Positions 7,847-13,207 of a stretch of DNA of 33,698 nucleotides are shown one piece after another; position 1 is the stretch's first letter, and every line of letters starts with the position of its first letter. The stretch is from Quisquiliibacterium sp036525975 (lineage in GTDB: Bacteria; Pseudomonadota; Gammaproteobacteria; Burkholderiales; Burkholderiaceae_E): contig DATCZK010000105.1 of NCBI GenBank assembly GCA_036525975.1, forward strand, positions 1-33,698, read 5' to 3'. The notes beneath the pieces are model-generated. The model was given only the letters and a program-made list of their open reading frames with translations. It searched no databases and was not told where the DNA came from. Made by a program: the position numbers and the translations under genes.

Positions 7847-8167
7847 ATGAAATTGAAACTGTTCGGCCTGCTGCTCGCCGCCACGGCGGCGAGCGCGTCG
7901 GCGCCCGCGATCGCGAGCCTCGAGATGGCCAAGAAGTACAACTGCATGGCCTGCCACGCGGTCGACAAGAAGCTCGTGGGTCCTTCCTACCAGGACGTGG
8001 CCGCGAAGAACAAGGCGCAGGGCGCGGCCGCGGTGCCCAAGCTGGTCGAGAAGGTGAAGAAGGGCGGCGGCGGGGTCTACGGGCCCGTGCCGATGCCGCC
8101 CAATCCGGCCATTCCGGACGCCGACGCCAAGGCGCTGGTGGAGTGGATCCTCGCCGGGGCGAAGTGA
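7847..8167 (+). CDS. nirM: Cytochrome c551/c552 (NirM-type electron donor)
   Basis: A small periplasmic class I cytochrome c of 106 residues that would hand electrons to NirS. The signal peptide covers about 1-24 (PAIAS). The heme motif is CMACH at 33-37, followed by KKLVGPSYQDVAAK, typical of the c551 family, and the distal ligand Met83 in VPMPPN. The length and the GVYGPVPMPPN ending match NirM better than NirC. The GGAG at 7836-7839 is a good ribosome-binding site, 7 nt before the ATG and 16 nt after the nirS stop, so the two are co-transcribed. An intrinsic terminator follows 25 nt after its stop. Confidence 0.9.
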   Translation: MKLKLFGLLLAATAASASAPAIASLEMAKKYNCMACHAVDKKLVGPSYQDVAAKNKAQGAAAVPKLVEKVKKGGGGVYGPVPMPPNPAIPDADAKALVEWILAGAK

Positions 8168-9456
8168 TCCGCCTCTCTGGCCAACGTGCCGCGAGGACGA
8201 CCCGCAGGGGCCGTCCTCTTTTTTTTCCGCTCGCGCTCGCGCTCGCGCTCGCGATCTGCGCGGGCGCCGCGCGGGCCTCGGGCCCGGCCCCGCACCCCGG
8301 CGGCGGCGGCGCGGCACGCGGCGCAACGCCGATCGCGCTCGGCGCGCCGGGAGACCGCGCGATCCGCTTGCTCGCGTGCGAGAGCGGGCGCGAACTGGCG
8401 CGCGCCGAGCTGAGCGCGCCGCTCTCCGCGCCGCTGTCGGTGTCGTTGAGCGCACCGCTTGGCGCGCCGTTGAGCGCGCCGCCCGGGGCCGGCACCGTCT
8501 ACGCCGCAACCGCCGACGCGGCCTTGCACGCGCTGCGGCTGACCGACCTCGCGCCGATCGCGAGCGCCAGGCTGGCGTGGGCCGCGCACGCGGTCTCGGC
8601 CTCGAGCGGCGCGGACGGGATCGTGGTCGCGGGCGGCGACGGCGCCTCGCCGCTCGCCGCCTTCGACGCCGCCACCCTCGAACACCTCAGCGACTACCCG
8701 CTCGAGGCGCGCGCGCGCGTCTCCGGGCTCGAGCACCTGCCCGAGCGCGGCCGCTTCGTGGTGTCGTTCGCCGACCGCGACGAGATCTGGGAGATCGACT
8801 ACCGGCGCGACGCGCCGCCCGTGTTCAAGGGGCTCGTGCACGATTACCGCTCGAACGAGGCGCTGCCCCTGCCGGGGCGGCTCACGGCGCGGGTGTTCAA
8901 GGTGGCCGGCGCCACGGCCGCGATCGCCCCGGGCGGCGTGGCCTACGAGGCGCTGCGGGTGGACCGCGCCGGCGGCATCGGCGTGCTGAACCTGCAGGTG
9001 CGCCGCGAGATCGAGCGCCCGCTGCCGGAACTGCGGATGGCCGGCCCGGCGCCGATCGCGGCCTGGTCGGGGCCGGGGCGGCGCGGATGGGCGATCGCAA
9101 CGGCGCGCGGGCGCCTGACGCTGCTCGAGTCGCTGCGCTGGAGCGCGACGCAGGTGGACCTCGGCGGCGAGATCGTCTCGCTCGCGCGCGCCGGCAGCGC
9201 GCACGAGCTGCTCGCGCTGGTTCGCGACGGCGCCCGGACGGCGATCGTGCGCATCGACGCGCTCGCCGCGAGCGTGTCGGCGCGCGAGCGGCTCGACGAC
9301 GCCGAGGGGCGCGCGCGCGCCCTCGTGCGCTCGCCGCAGGGCGCCTGCGTGGCCGTGATCGACGGGCGCGGCCAGTGGCTGGGCGCGACCGACCCGCGCT
9401 CGCTCAAGCCGCCAGGAAGCCCCACGCCGACTTCGTCACCGCCACCGACACGATGA
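8164..9456 (+). CDS. NirF-like d1-type beta-propeller protein, exported, divergent
   Basis: A 430-residue protein with repeated propeller-strand patterns. The clearest similarity is to NirF and the d1 domain of NirS: GLEHLPERGRFVVSF followed by DEIWEID resembles the NirF GLVD..GRRFVFS..DADEIW segment. WAAHAVSASSG (His142) can be aligned by eye with the NirS proximal-ligand segment YAVHISRLSASG. NirF is needed for late heme d1 assembly. The start is the GTG at 8164, overlapping the nirM stop (GTGA). It is followed by an Arg-rich n-region, a Leu/Ala core (19-31) and ARA-SG cleavage near 38; Cys32 follows LAI and is not a good lipobox. Residues 83-107 are an LSAP-type repeat. An intrinsic terminator overlaps codons 10-21. 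The Pro/Ser/Thr-rich tail overlaps the end of the SirB2 gene. Assignment as NirF proper is tentative. Confidence 0.7.
   Translation: MIRLSGQRAARTTRRGRPLFFPLALALALAICAGAARASGPAPHPGGGGAARGATPIALGAPGDRAIRLLACESGRELARAELSAPLSAPLSVSLSAPLGAPLSAPPGAGTVYAATADAALHALRLTDLAPIASARLAWAAHAVSASSGADGIVVAGGDGASPLAAFDAATLEHLSDYPLEARARVSGLEHLPERGRFVVSFADRDEIWEIDYRRDAPPVFKGLVHDYRSNEALPLPGRLTARVFKVAGATAAIAPGGVAYEALRVDRAGGIGVLNLQVRREIERPLPELRMAGPAPIAAWSGPGRRGWAIATARGRLTLLESLRWSATQVDLGGEIVSLARAGSAHELLALVRDGARTAIVRIDALAASVSARERLDDAEGRARALVRSPQGACVAVIDGRGQWLGATDPRSLKPPGSPTPTSSPPPTR
8193..8226 (+). terminator. Rho-independent terminator after nirM, inside the start of the nirF-like gene
   Basis: A perfect 7-bp stem, GAGGACG (8193-8199) with CGTCCTC (8212-8218), has a possible inner CCC/GGG pairing and is followed at once by eight T residues (8219-8226). 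It lies 25 nt after the nirM stop. It is the only T-run of this length behind a hairpin in the window, and T-runs are rare at this GC content. The T tract encodes the two Phe residues of the downstream signal peptide. Confidence 0.85.
8230..8253 (+). repeat. (CTCGCG)4 hexamer repeat in the nirF-like signal peptide
   Basis: Four perfect CTCGCG copies immediately follow the T8 tract. In the coding frame they form the alternating Leu-Ala hydrophobic core of the signal peptide. Copy changes would add or remove one Leu-Ala pair each and keep the frame. Confidence 0.8.
8410..8484 (+). repeat. 12-bp tandem repeat encoding an LSAP array in the nirF-like protein
   Basis: Six tandem 12-bp units encode residues 83-106 as LSAP, LSAP, LSVS, LSAP, LGAP, LSAP, followed by Pro107. 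Codon choice varies among units, so the array is not a very recent expansion. It lies between the first apparent propeller strands. Confidence 0.8.
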
Positions 9457-9793
9457 AGCCCGCGACGGCGAGCGCGGCCACCCCGGCCGCGACCCGCACC
9501 GCGAGCGTGCGCCCCGCGCGCAGCGCCGCCACGCCCAGGAGCACGTAGGCGACGAGCGCGACGATCTTGGCCGCGAGCCAGGCCTCGGCCAGCGGGTTCA
9601 CGTCGAGCAGCCACACCATCGCCAGCGCCGAGGCGAGCAGCACCGTGTCCACCACGTGCGGCAAGACCCGCACCAGCCGCGCGCGCAGCACCGCCGACCC
9701 GGAGATCATCAGCGCCAGGCGCGCCGCGAAGCCCGAGATGCTCAGCACCGCGCAGCCCAGGTGCAGCGTCTTGAGCAACGCGTAGTCGGGCAT
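9404..9793 (-). CDS. SirB2 family membrane protein
   Basis: A 129-residue inner-membrane protein with four predicted helices (about 8-30, 44-62, 70-88 and 98-120). The family pattern is clear: LLKTLHLGCAVLSISGF at the start, then VLPHVVDTVLLASA, AKIVALVAYVLLGVAALR and the terminal VTKSAWGFL. SirB2 was named from a Salmonella invasion-regulator locus, but its molecular role is unknown. The ATG at 9793 lies 24 nt after the stop of the upstream Crp/Fnr regulator gene on the same strand, so the two are probably co-transcribed. Its last 53 bp overlap the tail of the nirF-like gene on the opposite strand. Confidence 0.85.
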   Translation of the reverse strand: MPDYALLKTLHLGCAVLSISGFAARLALMISGSAVLRARLVRVLPHVVDTVLLASALAMVWLLDVNPLAEAWLAAKIVALVAYVLLGVAALRAGRTLAVRVAAGVAALAVAGFIVSVAVTKSAWGFLAA

Positions 9794-9817
9794 CGCGGCC
9801 TCGCGCGCGCCGCGCGC

Positions 9818-10510
9818 TCAGCTCAGGTACTCGCGCAACCGCGCCGGATCGATGATCGTGATGCGCGCGCCGTCGACCTGGATCAGGTTCTCGTGGCTGA
9901 GCTCGGCGAGGGTGCGCGAGAAGTGCTCCGCCGACAGGTTGAGCCGGGAAGCGATCACCCCCTTGTTCGCGTCGAGGACGATCTTCACCGGATCGTGCCC
10001 CTTCTCGACCTCCTCCTCGAGGTCGCGCAACAGGTAGCCGATCACCCGCTGCATGCCCGAGCGCAGCGAATAGGCCTCCACGTCCTCGACCAGGCCGTGG
10101 AGCTTGCGGCTCAGGCCGGCGATCATCCGCATCGCCAGCTTCGGGTCGCGCTCGATCGCGGAATCGATCGCGGTCTTCGCGATGTGCAGCAGCATCGTGT
10201 CGGCGAGCGCCTGCGCGAACACCACGTAGGGGCGGTCGGTGAACATCAGCGCCTCGCCGAACGAGTGCCCCGGGCCGATGATCTCGATCACCTTCTCCGC
10301 GCCGTTGGGGGAGACGAACGCGAGCTTCACCTGGCCGTAGACGACGACGTGGAAACCCACGCAGGGGTCGCCGCGCTGCACGATGATCTGGCCCTTGGGC
10401 ACGCGCAACTCGGTCGTGCCGGCCGCCAGGCCCTCGAGGTCGTCCGCGGTGGCGTCGCTGAACATCGGGATGTTCGCGAGGAAAGTGCTGGTCTTGACAG
10501 GTGCTCTCAT
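9818..10510 (-). CDS. Crp/Fnr family regulator, DNR-like (regulator 1)
   Basis: A 230-residue transcription factor with a cyclic-nucleotide-binding-type sensor domain (about 18-130), the long dimerisation helix and a C-terminal winged helix-turn-helix. The recognition helix contains AEHFSRTL (Glu195, Ser198, Arg199), the E-x-x-S-R pattern that reads TTGA in FNR and DNR. There is no N-terminal cysteine cluster and only one cysteine in the sensor domain (Cys50), so it is not an oxygen-sensing FNR with a 4Fe-4S cluster. The GFHVVVYGQVKLAF and GPGHSFGEALMF segments resemble NO-responsive DNR proteins, which bind heme, but the effector here is inferred. It is divergent from a second regulator, with which it shares the box at 10558-10571, and is a candidate activator of nirS. 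Confidence 0.88.
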   Translation of the reverse strand: MRAPVKTSTFLANIPMFSDATADDLEGLAAGTTELRVPKGQIIVQRGDPCVGFHVVVYGQVKLAFVSPNGAEKVIEIIGPGHSFGEALMFTDRPYVVFAQALADTMLLHIAKTAIDSAIERDPKLAMRMIAGLSRKLHGLVEDVEAYSLRSGMQRVIGYLLRDLEEEVEKGHDPVKIVLDANKGVIASRLNLSAEHFSRTLAELSHENLIQVDGARITIIDPARLREYLS

Positions 10511-10524
10511 CGTGTTGCCATCGT

Positions 10525-10537
10525 CTTGCGCCGCAAG
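10525..10537. promoter_or_regulatory. 13-bp palindrome upstream of regulator 1
   Basis: CTTGCGCCGCAAG (six-base arms around a central C) lies 15 bp upstream of the regulator 1 ATG on the minus strand, within its predicted leader. It could be an operator or an mRNA hairpin. No known family is identified by it. Confidence 0.35.
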
Positions 10538-10549
10538 TGCAAGCCTCGG

Positions 10550-10555
10550 ATTCTA
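10550..10555 (-). promoter_or_regulatory. Candidate -10 element of the regulator 1 promoter
   Basis: The minus-strand hexamer TAGAAT matches TATAAT at 5 of 6. The predicted start near 10543 gives a 33-nt leader. The shared TTGA box would then be centred at about -21.5, inside the polymerase footprint, a position usual for repression. Confidence 0.4.
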
Positions 10556-10557
10556 GC

Positions 10558-10571
10558 TTGATCCAACTCAA
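10558..10571. promoter_or_regulatory. FNR/DNR-type operator between the two regulators
   Basis: TTGATCCAACTCAA carries perfect TTGA and TCAA half-sites with 6-bp spacing, centre 10564.5. On the plus side a CAGAAT hexamer (10593-10598, 4 of 6) would put the box at about -40.5 for regulator 2, close to class II activation. On the minus side it lies between the -35 and -10 regions of regulator 1. Confidence 0.75.
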
Positions 10572-10626
10572 GGCGGCCCAACGGCCAGCCTACAGAATCG
10601 GGTGAGCGCTCAGGAGCCGCCCGACG

Positions 10627-11322
10627 ATGACACGAAAACGTCTCGATGTGCGGGGCACGTTGGCCAGCCTGCCCCTATTCCAGAGCCTTCGCCCCGAGGA
10701 ACTCGCCTCGGTGGCGCAGGCGGCAAGGATCGTGCGCGCCCGCCGCGGCGAGCTGCTGTTCGGCAAGGGCGACACGCCGGCCGGCTTTCACGTCGTCGTG
10801 TCCGGGCAGGTGAAGCTGGCGCTCTCGACCAGCCACGGCCTGGAGAAGGTGCTGCAGATCCTGGGCCCCGGCCAGAGCTTCGGCGAGGCCGTGATGTTCC
10901 TCGAGCGCCCCTACCCGGTGCACGGCGCTTGCCTGGTCGACTCGGTTCTGCTGCTCGTGCCGCGGCACGCGCTGTGCGCGGCGATCGAGGCCGACCCCGG
11001 ATTCGCGCGCCGCGTCCTGGGCGGGCTGAGCGTGCGGCTGCACCAGCTCGTCTCGGACGTGGAAGCCTACAGCACGCGCTCCGCGGCGCAGCGCCTCGTG
11101 GGCTACCTGCTCCACCTGCGCGAGGCCGGCGGCGAAGCGGCGGACGAGGCCACCGGGCACGTCTCGCTGCCCACCTCGAAGCACATCGTGGCGTCGCGAC
11201 TGAACCTCACGCCCGAGACGCTTTCGCGCGTGCTGCACGTGCTCAGCGCAGACCACCTGATCTCGGTGGACGGGCGCGACGTCACGATTCGCGACGTGCA
11301 ACGGCTGAGGGCCTACGCGTGA
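10627..11322 (+). CDS. Crp/Fnr family regulator, DNR-like (regulator 2)
   Basis: A 231-residue Crp/Fnr-type factor, clearly paralogous to regulator 1: it shares AGFHVVVSGQVKLAL, GPGQSFGEAVMF, the DVEAYSTRSAAQRLVGYLL linker helix and the HTH. The recognition helix is LTPETLSRVL, with Glu197, Ser200 and Arg201 giving the same E-x-x-S-R specificity. There is no FNR-type N-terminal cysteine cluster; cysteines occur at 102 and 117. AGGAG at 10612-10616 is a good ribosome-binding site, 10 nt before the ATG. The stop overlaps the GTG of the DUF2249 gene (GTGA). Which of the two regulators senses NO, redox or another signal cannot be read from the sequence. Confidence 0.88.
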   Translation: MTRKRLDVRGTLASLPLFQSLRPEELASVAQAARIVRARRGELLFGKGDTPAGFHVVVSGQVKLALSTSHGLEKVLQILGPGQSFGEAVMFLERPYPVHGACLVDSVLLLVPRHALCAAIEADPGFARRVLGGLSVRLHQLVSDVEAYSTRSAAQRLVGYLLHLREAGGEAADEATGHVSLPTSKHIVASRLNLTPETLSRVLHVLSADHLISVDGRDVTIRDVQRLRAYA

Positions 11323-11546
11323 GCCAGGTGATCGAGGTGGACGCCCGCTTCCTCGACCCGCCCGAACCCTTCGAGCGCACGCTCGAGGCGCTCGACCGGC
11401 TCGACCCCGACGGCGAGGTGCGCCTGCTGATCCATCGCGAACCGCACCCGCTCTACCAGATGCTGCGGCAGTCGGGGTACCGCTACACGGCCGAGCGCTG
11501 CGACGACGGGCACTACCTGGTTCGCATCCGGCTGGCCCCGGCCTGA
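11319..11546 (+). CDS. DUF2249 domain protein
   Basis: A 75-residue protein consisting of one DUF2249 domain (TusA-like two-layer fold). It starts with IEVDARFLDPPEPFERTLEALD, has the central HREPHPLYQMLRQSGYRY signature, and ends VRIRLAPA. It lacks the TusA-type catalytic cysteine near the N-terminus. DUF2249 genes commonly occur next to denitrification and nitrosative-stress genes, but their role is not established. The start is the GTG at 11319, in 4-nt overlap with regulator 2, so translation is coupled. The last 34 bp overlap the 3' end of queG on the other strand. Confidence 0.82.
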   Translation: MSQVIEVDARFLDPPEPFERTLEALDRLDPDGEVRLLIHREPHPLYQMLRQSGYRYTAERCDDGHYLVRIRLAPA

Positions 11547-12631
11547 GCGGCGCCGTCGAGCCGCGCGCGCGCCCACGCCACGTGCTCGCGCACGACCGGC
11601 GAGGCGTCGGTCGCGCGCGCCTCGAGCGCCGCGACCGCCGCGCCGCTCGCGGGGCCGTTGCCGAGCGCGACCGCGATGTTGCGCAGCCATCGCTCGTGGC
11701 CGATGCGCCTGATCGCCGAGCCTTGCATTCGCCGGTTGAACTGCTCGGCGCTCCAGCCGAACAGCTCCACCAGCGTGCTCGCGTCGAGGCCGTTGCGGGC
11801 CGAGAAATCCGCGAGCGTGGCTGGTCGCGCGTAGCGGTTCCAGGGGCAGGCCAGCTGGCAGTCGTCGCAGCCGTAGACGCGGTTGCCGATCGGCGCGCGC
11901 AGCGGCTCGGGGATCGAGCCCTCGAGCTCGATCGTGAGGTACGAGATGCAGCGCCTCGCGTCGAGCCGGTAGGGGGCGACGATCGCCCCGGTGGGGCAGG
12001 CGTCGATGCACCGCGTGCACGAGCCGCAATGCGCGCTCGCGGCGGGCGCGGGCGGCAACGGCAGGTCGGTGAGCAGCACGCCGAGGAAGAACATCGAGCC
12101 GCGCTCGCGGTTGAGCAGCAGCGTGTGCTTTCCGCGCCAGCCCAGCCCGGCGCGCGCGGCGAGCTCCACTTCCATCACCGGCGCCGAGTCGCAGAACGCG
12201 CGATACCCGAAGGGGCCGGCGTGCGCCTCGATCCGCTCGGCCAGGCGCTGCAGCCGCGTGCGCACGACCTTGTGGTAGTCGCGCCCCAGCGCGTAGCGCG
12301 AAACGTACGCGCGCTCGCCGCGCGCGAGCGTGGACCACGCCCGCTCGACCCACGCCGGGTCGTCGGGCGCGTAGTCGACCGTGACCATGATCGCGCTGGC
12401 AGCCCCCGGAACGAGCTCGGTCGGCCGGGCGCGGCGCAGCCCGTGCCGGGCCATATAATCCATCTCGCCGTGAAAGGCCGCGCCGAGCCAGTCGCGCAGC
12501 CCCTGCTCGGCGTCGCGCAGGTCCACGTCGGCTACGCCCACCGACGAGAAACCCGCCTCGCCGGCCCAGTCGCGCAACTGGCCCGCCCAGGTCGTCCGTG
12601 GTTTCATCGCGTCGGCGTTCACAACCGCCAT
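11513..12631 (-). CDS. queG: Epoxyqueuosine reductase QueG
   Basis: QueG is the cobalamin- and 4Fe-4S-dependent cytosolic enzyme that reduces epoxyqueuosine to queuosine in tRNA. The product is about 372 residues. It has the DUF1730 N-terminal region (GFSSVGVADVDL, HGEMDYMARHG, RPTELVPGA, RYALGRDYHKVVR), a CDSAPVMEVELAARAGLGWRGKHTLLL segment of cobalamin-binding character, two ferredoxin-type clusters (CGSCTRCIDACPTGA and CDDCQLACPWN) and a C-terminal HEAT-like tail. The start is uncertain: ATG at 12631 (MAVVNADAMKPR) or at 12607 (MKPR), neither with a clear ribosome-binding site. It is divergent from tsaE with 30 bp between. The frame remains open into tsaE, but that part is antisense to TsaE and shows no QueG similarity. 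Confidence 0.93.
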   Translation of the reverse strand: MAVVNADAMKPRTTWAGQLRDWAGEAGFSSVGVADVDLRDAEQGLRDWLGAAFHGEMDYMARHGLRRARPTELVPGAASAIMVTVDYAPDDPAWVERAWSTLARGERAYVSRYALGRDYHKVVRTRLQRLAERIEAHAGPFGYRAFCDSAPVMEVELAARAGLGWRGKHTLLLNRERGSMFFLGVLLTDLPLPPAPAASAHCGSCTRCIDACPTGAIVAPYRLDARRCISYLTIELEGSIPEPLRAPIGNRVYGCDDCQLACPWNRYARPATLADFSARNGLDASTLVELFGWSAEQFNRRMQGSAIRRIGHERWLRNIAVALGNGPASGAAVAALEARATDASPVVREHVAWARARLDGAAQAGASRMRTR

Positions 12632-12661
12632 CGTGCCTGAACAGGATCCCGCCAGGAACGC

Positions 12662-13207
12662 ATGCAGCCCGCCATCCCGCGCATCGAACTGCGTCTCGAG
12701 AACGAGGCGGCGAGCGTCACGCTCGCGGCGGCGGTCGCGCCGCACTTCCGGCCGGGCTTCGTGCTGTACCTCTCGGGCGACCTGGGCAGCGGCAAGACCA
12801 CCTTCGCGCGGGCGGTGCTGCACGCGCTTGGACACCGCTCGCGCGTGCCCAGCCCCACGTTCACGCTCGTCCAGTCCTATAATCTTTCGAGCTTTCAGCT
12901 CTATCATTTTGATTTATATCGATTCTCATCGCCGGAGCAGTGGCGGGATGCGGGCTTTGACGAACATCTGGGCGGCGACGCCGCGGCCATCGTCGAGTGG
13001 CCGGAACTGGGCGCGGGGCGGCTTCCGCCGCCCGACCTCTGGCTGCGCCTGGAAATCGACGCGGCCGGCGACGCGTCGCGCGCGGTGCTCGCCTCGGCGG
13101 GCACCGAGTGGGGGCGACAGTGCCTGATCGGAATCGTCGACGCGATCCGCCTCGGCCTGCTCGCCGGCGTGTCGTTGCGGGGGGACTGGCTGCCGCCTGT
13201 GCCCTGA
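12662..13207 (+). CDS. tsaE: tRNA threonylcarbamoyladenosine biosynthesis ATPase TsaE
   Basis: TsaE is the P-loop ATPase that works with TsaB and TsaD in making t6A37 of tRNA. The 181-residue protein shows Walker A GDLGSGKTT (about 39-47), the SPTFTLVQSY switch segment, the conserved YHFDLYRF element and IVEWPEL. A ribosome-binding site (AGGAA) lies just before the ATG at 12662. Codons 73-89 (12878-12928) are strikingly AT-rich, with TAT, AAT, CTT, TTT and TTA codons, although the protein keeps the family motif. The C-terminal 88 nt overlap the start of amiC in another frame, a common tsaE-amiC arrangement. The C-terminal tail beyond residue 150 is not conserved. Confidence 0.93.
   Translation: MQPAIPRIELRLENEAASVTLAAAVAPHFRPGFVLYLSGDLGSGKTTFARAVLHALGHRSRVPSPTFTLVQSYNLSSFQLYHFDLYRFSSPEQWRDAGFDEHLGGDAAAIVEWPELGAGRLPPPDLWLRLEIDAAGDASRAVLASAGTEWGRQCLIGIVDAIRLGLLAGVSLRGDWLPPVP
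12878..12928 (+). other. AT-rich island within tsaE
   Basis: Only 15 of 51 bases are G or C (about 29%), against roughly 70% or more around it. It starts with a perfect TATAAT (12878-12883) and includes the small inverted repeat GAGCT-TTC-AGCTC (12889-12901). It then runs into TTTTGATTTATATCG. The reading frame and TsaE motif are preserved. Confidence 0.85.

Noticed and set aside
12632..12907. N-terminal extension of QueG up to the ATG at 12907
   Set aside because: This part is antisense to the conserved region of TsaE and has no QueG similarity; QueG homologues start near the WAGQLRDWAGEAGF segment.
12889..12913. Hairpin GAGCT-TTC-AGCTC followed by TTTT-containing sequence in tsaE, considered as a terminator
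   Set aside because: The stem is only 5 bp, the T-run is short and displaced by several bases, and it lies inside a conserved coding region.
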